DNA from: Edaphochlamys debaryana
Taxonomy: Eukaryota; Chlorophyta; Chlorophyceae; Chlamydomonadales
Direction of reading: 5' to 3'
DNA length: 64,000 bases
NCBI GenBank assembly: GCA_016858145.1
Contig: JAEHOE010000118.1
Span: 1-64,000, forward strand
In this document: positions 12,549-24,328 of the stretch, piece by piece
Position numbering within the stretch: position 1 is the stretch's first letter
Layout of the letters: each line of letters opens with the position of its first letter
The notes under the pieces: model-generated
What the model saw: only the letters and a program-made list of their open reading frames with translations
Databases searched by the model: none
Told to the model about the DNA's origin: nothing
Program-made: the position numbers and the translations under genes

Positions 12549-15500
12549 TCAACAGCCCACACAGTTAGTTGAGGTCCGCAAGGTAGGACAACAGGCCTCC
12601 TGTGGTAAAGAGTTGAGGAGACCCACTTGCCCACCTGGCGGCCGGGGCGGCCTTGGTCGTAGGGGCGGCCGCGGGGGTGAGGGCGGCCGCGGAGGGGAGG
12701 GTGGCCGCGGAGGGGAGGGTGGCCGCGGGGGTGAGGGCGGCTTTGGGGGTGGGGACGGCGGCTTAGGAGGGGAGGGCGGCTTGGGGGATGGGGGCTTCGG
12801 TGCGGGGGGCTTGGGGGAGGGGGGCTTGGGTGCGGGAGGCTTGGGGGGCGAAGGGGACGGAGGCTTGAGGGGCGAGGGCGGCTTGGGCGGCGGAGATCTG
12901 GGCGTAGAAGGCTTGAGAACAGGAGATGGGGGTCGAGGGGGGCTTGGAGACGGGGGTACAGCGCGTGTGGGGGGAGACGGCGGCTTGGGCGGTGGAAACA
13001 CGTCTGCGTTTCGGCAGAGGAAGAGCACCCGCCGCGTCCAAGTCAGCCTCGAGGGGGCCCTCCACCTCAGGCACAGGTGCGTGCATGCAAGCAACCTGGA
13101 CACTCCTTCCCTCACCTACGCGCCCCTTTCTGCTCTACCACCATCGCAAGCATGCAGAGCGCGCCGGCGCCGATCCACCCACCAGCGATGCGGTACAGGC
13201 TGTTGGTGCCCTCCCCTCCGCACACGAAAGCCGCATCCCCGGCGCAGGGCCGCGAGCACCGGCTGCTGCTCACGTTGCCCGGGGCCGTGGCGCGGACCAG
13301 GTCGCGGCCGCCCCAGCACTGGGTGCCGTTCTGCAGCCCATACAGCGGTATGCCTGGTCGGGGGTTGGGGGACGGGCGCCAGTGGTTGAGGGAGGGGCGG
13401 CGGGGGCAACGCAAGTCAGTCTTGAGACGCGCATACCCACACATACCGATACCCCAGGAGGGGGGGCGAGTCATGCAGATAAGGTACGCCCCCATCGATC
13501 GAGGAAGGCAGCTCAAGGCCCACATGCCCCAGCGGAAAGGACCCCCCGACCCAGCCACGTGGTAGCTAGGCCCCGCACCCCCACGCCCCGGCGCTCGCGC
13601 ACCTGCGGCCCGTGCGACGGCCGCGCAGTTGGCCACGCTCATCCCCGCACCCGAGGCCAGCCACACGGGCAGCGCCGGGGCCGAGGGGCTGTCCGCGAAG
13701 CAGCCCAGGCACTGGTCTGCGGAGGGGCGGGAGGGCGGGGAGGCAGGGGGGGCGGGTGAGTTGACAGGTGTGGTCCCGGGCGGGTGGGCGGGGGCATGGG
13801 CTGCGCAACCCGCACATTGAGGGGAGCAGGCATAGGTGGTGGAGCAGCTAGCTCCCGAGTCCCCATCCCGTCCCTTCCCCCAAGCCCTCCCCTCCCCATG
13901 CCCTCATTGATCGCTCACCCCTGCCGCGTAGGTAGAGGCTGTTGGCCCAGGAGCCGCCGCACATCACCCCGGGCGCCCCACTGCGAGGTGCGAGCAGGGC
14001 ACGGAGGGGGACACAGGTTCACTTGTCAGCGTGCGCTTTCACCACCCGCCGTACGTGCCCCTCTGGCCGAGGCGCATCAGATCCTGTTCCTCTTGTCGTG
14101 TGCCCCCCGCAGATTGCCTTCCTGCCTGCCCCCCGGTCCGCCCGCTGCGCACCCACCTGCCCTGCCCTCCCCGCACGGAGTTCCCTGCTTATCGCCTGCC
14201 CGGCCTGGTCTCCCGCCCGCCCCCCTGTCCGCCGTCCCCGCTGCACCCCCACCTGCACGTGTTGAGGCATCGGTCACTGGTCCCGAGGCTCATGGCCAGG
14301 GCGAGGTCGTTGCCGCCGAAGCAGTACCGGCTGAACTGGGTGCCGTACAGCGCGTAACCTGGAAGGGGGGGAGGTCGGGAAGGAGGGGTGGGAAGAGGGA
14401 GCGGCGAAGCAGGGGCCCGCGAGGCGCCCGGGACTGAGGTGTCGGGGAGGAGAAGAAGGGGGCTGCAGTAGCGTTCACGTACGGCTGCGAGAAGGGAGGA
14501 ACATGGCAGGTGTCAATACAGGCAGGTGCACGACAGCCGCTGCCTCACCCTTTGCTGCCGCCAGGGCCGCGCACTTCTCGGGCGTCAGGGCGGGGTCGGA
14601 TGACGCCAGCTCGTCTGGGAGCACGCGCGGCCAGGCGTCGCCGTAGCAGCCAAGGTACTTGTCGCTGGGGCCTGCACGGCAGCAGCGGAAGCAGGGGGTG
14701 TCACGACCCTAGGAGGGAGCGGTGAGTGGGGCCCGCCCGTGGACGGAGGGGTCAAGGGTTGTGTGCAACGTGCCAGTCACATGACGTGTTTACGCAAGTA
14801 AGGGCATGTCCATGCCGGGTGTGCGCGAGGTGCCAGGTGCCAGGTGCGAGCGAGGTGCGGGCGGGAGCCTCACCAGCAGAGGGAAGGGGGCTGGGCGGCA
14901 GAGGCGGCCGGGGTGAGGGGGGACGAGGGGGACTCGGCATCCGCGGGGGCGACGGCGGCTGGGCCGGCGTTGCTGCAAGCCCGGAGCGAGGAGAGGGGGG
15001 ACGAGGTTGAGCTGTGAGCTGGATCCGTGGACAGCCGTCCGGTACCGGTTTCCCTGCTTGACATGCGCCCAGCCGGCTTACCATTGACTCGGTACAGGCT
15101 GAGTGCTAGGGCGCCGCCGCATACGAAGGCTCCATTGCCGCCGCAGCTCAGGTTGCACTCGGTTGTGCTGTTGCCGTAGTCCGTGGCCCGAATCAGGTTG
15201 CTGCCCGCCCAGCAGTCCGTCCGGTTCTCCAGCCCGTACAACGAGAAACCTGCGGGTTCCGCCGTTTGGGGCCAAGAGATGTCAGGCCCTGGCGTACTGG
15301 ATCCCACGCCCTTGGGACCCCCAACCACCCACTACTCCGAGCCCCGCCCTAGCCCAACCTCCGAACCTACTACTTACCTGTACGTCCCCCTGCCCCCTGT
15401 CCTTCCGTCTGCTTGCTTGCGTCTCACGGACCTAGTCCTAATTTGAGCCCCGCAGCAGCTCACCCCGCGCACCCAAACCCCTCAGGGTGCCAGCTCCGTC

Positions 15501-16375
15501 GCTCACCTCTCGCACGGGCCAGCTCCGAGCACATGGCTTGTGTCATGTTGGGCAGGCTGGCCAGCAGGGTGGGCAGCGCGCGGACGTCGGCACGGTCAAC
15601 GAAGCAGCCAAGGTAGCGGTCTGCAGGAAGGTTGGCAGCGGCGTGAGGATGCGTCGAGGCGCAGAAGGGGGGGCTTAGGCACCAGAGTTCGGCGCGCATC
15701 CCCAGTTCCGTCCCAGAGGGTCGCGCGCGGCTAACTGCGCTAGGCCCTCTTGTGCGTGCCTGCCCCCACGGTCCCGCCCGCTTACCCCGGCCCCGCATGT
15801 ACAGGCTGTTGGCCCAGTAGCCGCCGCAGCGCAACGAGGGGGCGCCCGCGCAGCTCAACGTGCAGCCATCGGATGCATTGAGCGCAGTCGCCGTAGCCAG
15901 GTCGTTCCCACCAAAGCAGTAGCTCTGGTACTGTGTGGCGTAAAAGCTCAGGCCTGCATGTCGGCCCCGGGGAGCAAGGGTGACGTGGTTTCGGGCTAAG
16001 GTGCGGGCCATGGTCCCGAAGCTTACCAGCTGCTGCCGCGAGCGCGTGGCACTTGGCCGGGGTCATCTGCGCATCGTAGCCGAGATCATGGGGCAGCTGC
16101 CGGTAGTAGCTGTCTTTGAAGCAGCCCAAGTAGTTGTCGGTGGCTGGAATCACTGTGGGTTGGATGGGAGGCATGCGTCGGCGCGGGGTGTGCGCGGGGT
16201 CGCAGCCGGCGGACGGGTGCGGGTCGGTGGATGGGGATGGCGCCAAGTGACACGGTCGGTCCGTAGCCCGCCCACGCAGTGGCCGCCAATAACATTTGAT
16301 TCATGGTAATGAGGAGTACTGACCTGAGTCGACTCCAAGAGCGATCGGCAACATCGCCGCGACGGCGAGGAGCAT
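12549..16375 (-). CDS. Secreted protein with four WSC domains and a Ser-Pro/Pro-Lys tail, 585 aa
   Basis: Twelve exons: 16375-16324, 16152-16027, 15953-15786, 15620-15507, 15249-15082, 14972-14874, 14671-14549, 14358-14253, 13980-13919, 13716-13603, 13353-13183, 13003-12549. All join in frame. Exon 1 encodes a short hydrophobic signal peptide (MLLAVAAMLPIALGVDSG). WSC domains lie at about residues 18-115, 116-209, 243-339 and 340-434; each starts with YLGCF or a variant and has the conserved Cys pattern with CFGGNDLA and CGG..ANSLY. A proline-rich linker (210-242) separates domains 2 and 3. Residues ~435-560 are PPSP/PKPPSP repeats, expected to be O-glycosylated after proline hydroxylation as in volvocine wall glycoproteins. 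WSC domains are thought to bind carbohydrate. The likely site is cell wall or cell surface. The last exon could be spliced again near 12637, so the final ~28 residues are less sure. Confidence 0.85.
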
Positions 16376-17332
16376 CGCGAGCGGCGCTCTACCCCGCGGG
16401 CGTCGGGACATTTGTGGCAATCGTCGGAGCTAATGCTCTGCTAATATACAGCTCATACAAGGGTAATTCCTGTCTGGGCTACCGGCTTTGTTGTCTTTTG
16501 TCGCTGAGTACGCTTGTGTTGCGTTGTGTACGCCTTTGTCTCTACTTGTACATTACATCGCATGTCGTGCTTACGCGGCCCCACCGGGGCTCTTGTGGGC
16601 CCCGTGTTGGGCCGCGGGGTGGGAACCTGCACGACACGAAGCTGCCTTCGGCGGCGTGCCCCTGTTCGCGGGGTTCAACAGCTCCCCGGGCCCAGCTGAA
16701 GCCCCGGGATTTGGAAGGCGCCTTCATGACAACAAATATCGACAGGCTCGGAGACGGGTGTGTGGTGTCGCTGGGTGGCAGGCAGGACTTCGCTAATCGC
16801 ATCCATCGACGGGCCCCTTGAGCTTCCTCCCTCGTAGCAACACCTGCACACATCAGGCTTGCAGCAGCCCTGCAGCCGAGATGACGCTCTGCGCTCTGGC
16901 ATCCCCTCTTACAGTCCTACACTATGCGTCATTTGGGACCAGACAGGCCCACACCCCGTCCCTCCCCGTCACAACCCATCCCCAGGCCGCCCAGGCCAGG
17001 GTTGCCCCCCGGGGGGTTGCCCCCAGCCCCCACCCCATACCTTATCAGGCAGATTCTCGTCGTAAGGCTGATGGGGCTGCAGACGTGGTCTGGGGGGAGG
17101 GGGAGGCGGCGGGGGTGACCCGGGCAGTAACCCTCCATGAACGTCGAGCCGGCCCCGACCATGCCGCGACATCTGAGCCTTGCCGCTCCTTGCCGCTACA
17201 ACTCCAGACACAGGAGACTGCACACAGCTAGCTCACTCTACTGACTGCTACTGACACGTAGCGCATGCACCGCGCACACAAGCTTGAAGCCCTCCTCACA
17301 TAGCGGGCACCTTGTAGCGCACGCACATCGCG
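16376..17332. other. Divergent intergenic region upstream of the WSC gene and ankyrin-like copy A
   Basis: No coding region seen. It contains the promoters and leaders of two divergent genes. From about 17050 to 17332 it closely resembles the leaders of copies B (about 20650-20954) and, from about 24130, copy C; the shared block includes GACATCTGAGCCTTGCCGC and ends near GCACGCACATCGCGATGG at the start codon. Confidence 0.6.
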
Positions 17333-19766
17333 ATGGAGCCCATCGAGAACCTTCCGTGCCCAGAGCAAGGGGACCTGTGCGGCGGGGCGAGCGGCATGGG
17401 CTCTTCCGGGACCCGAGCCGACGCAGCCGGTGTATGGCTGCCCGATCTTGTAGAGCGCATCGGAGGCTTCCTGAGCCCCAACGATACTGCGTGCCTCAGG
17501 GGGGTCAACAAGACCGCCTTCGAGCTGTTCCGGCAGCACACCATGGCGACCCTCTCATCGCCCGCGCCGCGCTGGGCGTTCGAGGAGCGATGGGGAGCGC
17601 CAGACGCCTGCAAGCAGCTCACGCGCAGCCAGCGCGCCCTGCTCCTATTTCTCGTCGCCCGGAGCGACGACCCTCGCAACCTGCGGGTCGCGATTGCCGC
17701 TGCGGACATGCGGCCCACCTGCAAAACGCTCGAGGTCGCGCTTTCCAGCGGCGCTCTGGAGTGCTGCAACTGGCTCGTGGACTCCGGAGCGGCGGAGCGC
17801 GTGTGGAGCGACGACGGATTCAAGTGGGGAGCCATGCTTTCTGCCGCGGCCAAGTCAGGGCAGCGGCGGGCCTGCGAGTGGTGCTTGGACCGCTGCCCCG
17901 CTTTTCGGAATCAACATCAACCGCACTCAGAGATCCAGATCTGGCAGGCGGCAGTTGAAGCCGCGGGTGCCGGGCAGTTATCGGTCATGGAATGGCTGCT
18001 GGCGGAGGCAGCGGCAGCGGGCCCCCAGCAGGGCGCTTGGCTCAACCTCTGCTGTGCGGCCCTGCAAGGCTACGACTTGGCAACCGCCAAGCGTCTGTGG
18101 GGCATCTACGCGCCACCGCTCCTTCAGGTAGAGCCGGCGGCTCTCCAGCAGGGCGGTGCCGCCGGCGGCGGCGGCCCACTCGACGCTGGCGGGCCGGGCC
18201 TCGGCCCCGAGCCCCTGCCCCCCGCTGACCCGGCTTCGGACCTGCTAGTCGCCCTCGAGGCTGCCCTCCGCAGCCCCACTCCGGACTGGCGCGCCAAGGC
18301 CGATTGGCTGACATCCCTTGGCGCCGAGCCTCGGCCCGTCAGCTTCTACGTCGCCGCCAGGGGCCTGAGCGGGCCTCAGGCCGTGGAGCGCTTCGAATGG
18401 CTGCTGGCCCGGGGCTGCCAGACAGACCCCTTTGACCAGTGCCATGTAATTGCCCTTCTTGACGCAATCTGGAATGGGCAGGTGGAGATCGCCCGGTGGC
18501 TTCTCGAGCAGGACATGGGGGACCTGGGCGGCAGTGCGGCGTGCGCGGGGCAGGTGCAGATGCTGCAGGCCCTGCAGCAGGTGGGGCGCTGGCGGGGGCC
18601 TGGGTGGGGCCTGGGTAGGCCTGCGTTGGGCGTGGGCGGGGCCTGGGTGGGGCCTGAGGTGGGGTCTGAGGTGGGGCGACGGCGAAAGTGGGGCCCTGAT
18701 GTGGGCGGGCCGGGCCGCCCCGGCGGACCTCTGGATTGGGCGGATCTGGTCTTAACTCAAAAGGTACGGCATACTGGTACTGCGGATCTAGGCTTACCGT
18801 ACCTTCGATGCGCCCTGTCGCCTCTGCCCCGTCTCCCAGGCCGGCTACCCCCTCCACCGCGACCCCTGCCTATTCGAGGCTGCCAGGGGCGGCCAGGTGG
18901 AGGCGCTGCAGTGGGTGGAGGACAACATCCCGGCTGACGAGGACGGGCCGGGCTATGGCGTTGGGCGGCTTTCCACGGACCAGACCTACGACACGCCGTT
19001 CACCGCGGCTGCGCACTGCGGCTCCCTGGATGCCATGCGATGGCTGAGGGCCGGCGGGCGGGACCACGCGATGGAGGCGGTTGCTTGGGTCACGGCGGTG
19101 GATTCCGGGTGCGGCGCGGCGCTGGAGGCCCTTGCTGAGCTGGGCTGCCCCATGCCGGTGAGGGACTGAGGGGCTGAGCCTGGGCTTAGTAGCGAGGGCT
19201 AGCTTGCACGCATTGGTTGGAGGCCTCAGTTGGAGGCCTGGCTGCAGCACTAGGTACGAGACTCATATAACTGGGTGCTGTCTTGTCCCGCACAGCCTCG
19301 CATCCGCTACTACTGCGTGCCTATACTGCCCCCGTGCCTCCTCGCCAAACCCGTGCCAGGCTGCGCAGTCCTGAGCTGTCTCCTTCCTGCCCCCCACCTT
19401 CCCCCCGCCCTCCCTGACCTTCAGACCGACGGCAGCCCCTACGCTGCCGCTATCAAACTCGAGGAGTGGCACCTGCTGACCCTGCTCGGGCGCCTGGGCG
19501 TGCCCTTGGGCCCAGAGCGGGGCGCGCCGCTGATGTCGGCGGCCCTGCATGAGGCGCCCGTGGACGCTCTGCAGGGTCTGGTGGCGGCCGGCTGCAGGGC
19601 GGACTGGAGGGAGCTGGCCCGCAAGGTGGGGGCGCCCCAGGGCTACCACCGCGGCGAGCGGGTGCTGACGTGGCTCCGCGCGCAGCCGGGAGCTGCGGAG
19701 ATCGTGGCGGAGGCGAAGCTGGCGGAGGCGGCGCGGAAGAGGTGGAAGGAGGAGGTGGACGGTTGA
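17333..19766 (+). CDS. F-box-like / ankyrin-like repeat protein, copy A (intact), 635 aa
   Basis: Three exons, 17333-18580, 18840-19157 and 19425-19766, all separated by phase-0 introns. Residues ~35-70 (WLPDLVERIGGFLSPNDTAC and following) resemble an F-box. The rest is built of helix-turn-helix units such as ALSSGALECCNWLVDSGA, AAARGLSGPQAVERFEWLLA and AARGGQVEALQWVEDN, which follow the ankyrin pattern loosely, as in large ankyrin-like families of green algae. An acidic/proline-glycine linker lies near residues 265-305. If the F-box reading is right, it would be a substrate adaptor of an SCF ubiquitin ligase, with the repeats binding the substrate. It heads a tandem triplication (copies B and C downstream) and is the only member with an open frame throughout. 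A plus-strand TGTAA at about 20330-20334 is a possible polyadenylation signal. Confidence 0.82.
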
Positions 19767-20954
19767 GGGCGCCAGCGGGGTTCCGGGGAGGGCTGTGGTA
19801 AGATGCGAGTGCGTGGGCGGGGCCTATCAGCGCGCAAGGGACGCGGACAAGGCGTCATCGGCGGCAGCGGTCTGGAAGGTGGGTTGGGGCTGTGGAGGGC
19901 ACCGGTGAGGGTCAGCAGCAGCGTAGAGGTAGGTTTCCTGCAGTTGGTGTTCCTCACTTTCCTATATACTGGCTTTCTATGTGGGTTACTTGATCTAAAT
20001 GACGTCCGTACGAAACGATGGCTGGACGGCTTGGCTGGGACACCCGCCCGGAAGGGCGGGTTGTGTGTTGCAGGTGTATGGCCTTGCCGTGTTGTGGGGG
20101 CTCTTGGATATAATGAGTATCCTCACAAGCACTGTGCGAAGCTAGGCGGTGACAGGTAATGTTCAGGAACCTGGCTGGACGTTAGGGGGATGGGGTGGGG
20201 TGAAGGATGTTGCGTTGATTACCGCAGCAGGCGCACATGTTGGCAGCACGTTGGCGGTGCTGGTTGGAGCGGTTGAGAGTGAAGAGCGCGGTTGGGGTCA
20301 GGATTCGGGAGACGTTGGACTGTAAGCAATGCTGTATGACAGAGCCACACAGCGTCAGCGCAGAAACAGTCAGCTGACATTGCAGGTCGCACCCTCCACC
20401 CGTTGGGAACGGGCCGCTTCCCAGCGCACGGAGCGAGCCGTTCGGTGTAGGCCCCGACCACACGATGGGCAAGGTCAGACCTGTGGGAGGTGGTTTCTGT
20501 GCTCGCAGGGGCCGTGCAGCGTAGTCCGGACGATGACGAAGGGGGCGAAGAAGGCAGGGTGCCAGCAATGCACATGAGCACATCCCCAAGGCCTGGTCAG
20601 ACCTGGTGGGAGGGGGGAGGGCAGAGGGGAACGCAGGGGGTTAAGCCTTCCCAGGCAGAGTCTCGTCGCATGGCTGGTGGGTCTGCAGACGGCGGCGTAG
20701 TCGGGGAGGAATGGGAATGCGGAGGGGGTAATCCCGGGCAGTAACCCTTTATGCTCGACGTCGGGGCCGGCCCGACCATGCCGGGACATCTGAGCCTTGC
20801 CGCTCCTTGCCGCTACAACTCCAGACACAGGATACTTCACAAACGCTTGCAGCTAGCCCACTCAACTGACACGTAGCGCATGCACCGCGCACACAAAGCT
20901 TGAACCTCTCCTCACATAGCGCCAGCGAGCATCTTGTAGTGCACGCACATCGCG
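19767..20954. other. Spacer between copies A and B
   Basis: No gene supported. It holds the 3' end of copy A, with a candidate TGTAA signal at about 20330, and the leader of copy B from about 20650 onward, which repeats the leader of copy A. Confidence 0.55.
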
Positions 20955-23476
20955 ATGGAGCCCATCGAGAACCTTCCGTGCCCAGAGCGGGGGGACCTGT
21001 GCGGCGGGGCGAGCGGCATGGGCTCTTCCGGGACCCGAGCCGACGCAGCCGGTGTATGGCTGCCCGACCTTGTAGAGCGCATCTGAGGCTTCCTGAGCCC
21101 CAACGAGACTGCGTGCCTCAGGGGCGTCAACAAGACCGCCTTCGAGCTGTTCCGGCAGCACACCATGGTGACCCTCTCATCGCCAGCGCCGCGCTGGGCG
21201 TTCGAGGAGCGATGGGGAGCGCCAGACGCCTGCAAGCAGCTCACGCGCAGCGAACGCGCCCTGCTGCTGTCCCTCGTCGCCCGGAGCGACGACCATCGCA
21301 ACCTGCGGGTCGCGATTGCCGCTGCGGACATGCGGCCCAGCGACACAACGCTCGAGGCAGCGCTCTCCAGCGGCGCTCTGGAGTGCTGCAACTGGATCGT
21401 GGACTCCGGAGCGGCGGAGCGCGTGTGGAGCGACGACAGGTTCAAGTGGGGAACTATGCTCTCTGCCGCGGCCCGGTCCGGGCAGCGGCGGGCCTGCAAG
21501 TGGTGCTTTCGCCACTGCCCCGCTCTAACGGTAGTACTCAAACCACGGGAAGAGAACGAGATCTGGCAGGCGGCAGTAGAAGCCGGTGTTGCCGGGCATG
21601 TGGCCATCGTGGAATGGCTGCTGGCGGAGGCCGCGGCAGCGGGCTGCCAAGGCGATTGGCTCAACCTCTGCTGTGCGGCCCTGCGAGGCTGTGACTTTGC
21701 AACCGCCAAGCTTCTGTGGGGCATCTACGCGCCACCACTCCATCAGATGGAGCCGGCGGCTCTCCAGCAGGCGGCCCCCCAGCAGGCGGCTCTCCAGCAG
21801 GCGGCCCCCCAGCAGGGCGGTGCTGGCGGCGACGGCGGCCCGCCCGCCGCTGGCGAGTTTGGCTTTGGCCCCGCGCCCCTGCCTCCCGCTGACCCGGCGT
21901 CGGACCTGCTAGTCGCCCTCGAGGCGGCGCTCAGCAGCCCCACTCCCGACTGGCGAGCCAAGGCGGAGTGGCTGACGTCCCTCGGCGCCGAGCCCCGGCC
22001 CGTCAGCGTTTACGTCGCCGCCTGCTGGGGCCTGATGAGCGGGCCTGAGGCAATCGAGCGCTTCGAGTGGCTGCTGGCCCGGGGCTGCCAGACAGACCCC
22101 CTTGACGAGTGCCATGGAATGGCTCTCGATGGCGCAATCTCGAATGGGCACGTGGAGGTGGCCTGGTGGCTTCTTGAGCATGACCCCCCCGTGCAGGACA
22201 TGGGGGACCTGGGCGGCAGTGCGGCGCGCGCGGGGCAGGTGCAGATGCTGCAGGCCCTGCAGCAGGTGTGGCGCGGGCGGGGCCTGGGCGGGGCCTGCGT
22301 TGGGCAGGGGCGGGGCCTGGGTGGGGCCTGACGGTGGGGCCTGCCGGGGCAGGTGGGCCCTTAAAGTAGGGCGGCGCGACAGCGGGGCCTTGGGCGGGCA
22401 GGGTCGTCCTGGCGAGCCGAGGAATGGGACACGTGATTGAGGGCCGCTGGGAACCGTGGAACAAGTACGGCATTGTGCGGACCTAGGCTCAATCAACCTT
22501 TATGCGCCCTGTCGCCGCTGCCCCATCCCCCAGGCCGGCTACCCCCTCCACCGCGACCCCTGCCTATTCGAGGCTGCCAGGGGCGGCCAGGTGGAGGCGC
22601 TGCAGTGGGTGGAGGACAACATCCCGGCTGACGAGGACGGGCCGGGCTACGGCGAAGGGCTGCTTTCCACGGAGCAGACTTACAACACGCCGTTCACAGC
22701 CGCAGCGCAGTGCGGCTCCCTGGATGCCATGCGATGGCTGAGGGCCGGCGGGCGGGGCCACGCGATGGAGGCGATTGCTTGGGTCGCGGCGGTGGAATCG
22801 GGGTGCGGGGCGGCGCTGGAGGCCCTACCCGAGCTGGGCTGCCCCATGCCGGTGAGGGACTGAGGGGCTGAGCCTGGGCTTAGTAGCGAGGGCTAGCTTG
22901 CACGCATTGGTTGGAGGCCTCAGTTGGAGGCCTGGCTGCAGCACTAGGTACGAGACTCATATAACTGGGTGCTGTCTTGTCCCGCACAGCCTCGCATCCG
23001 CTACTACTGCGTGCCTATACTGCCCCCGTGCCTCCTCGCCAAACCCGTGCCAGGCTACTTAGTCCTGAGCTGCCTCCTTCCTGTCCCCACCCTCGCCTCG
23101 CTCCCTCCTCTCTCCGCCTCCTCCTCCCCCGCAGACCGACGGCAGCCCCTACGCCGTCGCCATCAAACTCCAGGAGTGGCGCCTGCTGACCCTGCTCGGG
23201 CGCCTGGGCGTGCCCTTGGGCCCCAACCGGGGCGCGCCGCTGATGTCGGCGGCCCTGCATGAGGCGCCCGTGGACGCTCTGCAGGGCCTGGCGGCTGCGG
23301 GCTGCAGGGCCAACTGGAAGGAGCTGGCCCGCAAGGTGGGGGCGCCCCAGGGCTACCACCGCGGCGAGCGGGTGCTGACGTGGCTCCGCGCGCAGCTGGG
23401 AGCTGCGGAGATCGTGGCGGAGGCGAAGCTGGCGGAGGCGGCGCGGAAGAGGTGGAAGGAGGAGGTGGACGGTTGA
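20955..23476 (+). pseudogene. F-box-like / ankyrin-like protein, copy B, early in-frame stop
   Basis: Exons by comparison with copy A: 20955-22265, 22534-22851, 23135-23476, with the same phase-0 splice sites. Codon 44 (21084-21086) is TGA where A and C have GGA (Gly), within the F-box-like segment (LVERI-stop-GFLSPNE). All other codons are open, for a notional 656 residues. Translation could restart at ATG 21165, which would give an ankyrin-like protein without the F-box. So it is either a young pseudogene, a truncated functional gene, or a sequencing error at one base. Linker carries the Gln-Ala expansion also seen in copy C. Confidence 0.75.
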
Positions 23477-24328
23477 GGGCCCCAGCGGGGTTCCGGAGAG
23501 GGCTGTTCAAGGACGAGGCCGCGCGTGCTGGGCGGGGTTCGCTTTAGGACGGGCCAGCAGCGGCAGGGGGCCAGCAGCGGCGCAGAGCTGGCGCCAGGAG
23601 GCTCCGGGGTGGGCTGCAGCTATGGAGGGCAGATGGGATGTGGCTGGGAGGTCTGACGGAAACACATGGGGCGCGGTTGGGGTACGGAGAGTGTCATCGG
23701 TGGCGCGGGTCAGGGTTAGGGCATGAAACCGGGGAGTAGTTGGCGGTTATTGGCTGGCGGGCTTGTGCCCTTTGCCTTGCTGTGGCTGGCTGTCTTTGGT
23801 TTCCAAGTCTTGGCCTTCGCCTACCGTTACTCCATGAACCCCCGCACTCAACACCCAAGTGTGCTAGCGGCGCCATCTGTGCATGCGCGGTGGCACCAGG
23901 CATGCAGTTCCTGTTGTGTCCCTGGTTGTGTTGCAGGAAGTGGGCGTGACACGCTGGGCTAAGAAGGCAGGGCCTGTGAGGCGTGGCCTGGGCATGGCCT
24001 GGGCATGGGCCCCGCCATCAGATCACACCAGGTCTAGGGGTTGTACCACATATCCTCCTCCAGGAACCCCAGACCCGCCGGGTTTTGGAGGGGGAGGCGT
24101 GGGGGTAAGCCCGATGTAACGTATCATGCACGCCGGCCCCAACCGTGCCGCGACATCTGAGCCTTGCCGCCCCTTGCCGCTACAACTCCAGACACAGGAT
24201 ACTTCACAAACGCTTGCACACAGCTAGCCCACGCAACTTGACACGTCCTGCGCATGCTCCGCGCACACAAAGCTTAAACCCCACCTCACTTAGCGCCAGC
24301 GGGCACCTCGTATTGCACGCATATCGCG
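23477..24328. other. Spacer between copies B and C
   Basis: No gene supported. It should include the 3' UTR of copy B, with a TGTAA at about 24114-24118, immediately followed by the duplicated leader of copy C. Confidence 0.5.

Noticed and set aside
20182..20589. Minus-strand frame between copies A and B as a gene
   Set aside because: No recognised motif, no splice partners, and it overlaps the expected 3' UTR and duplicated leader.
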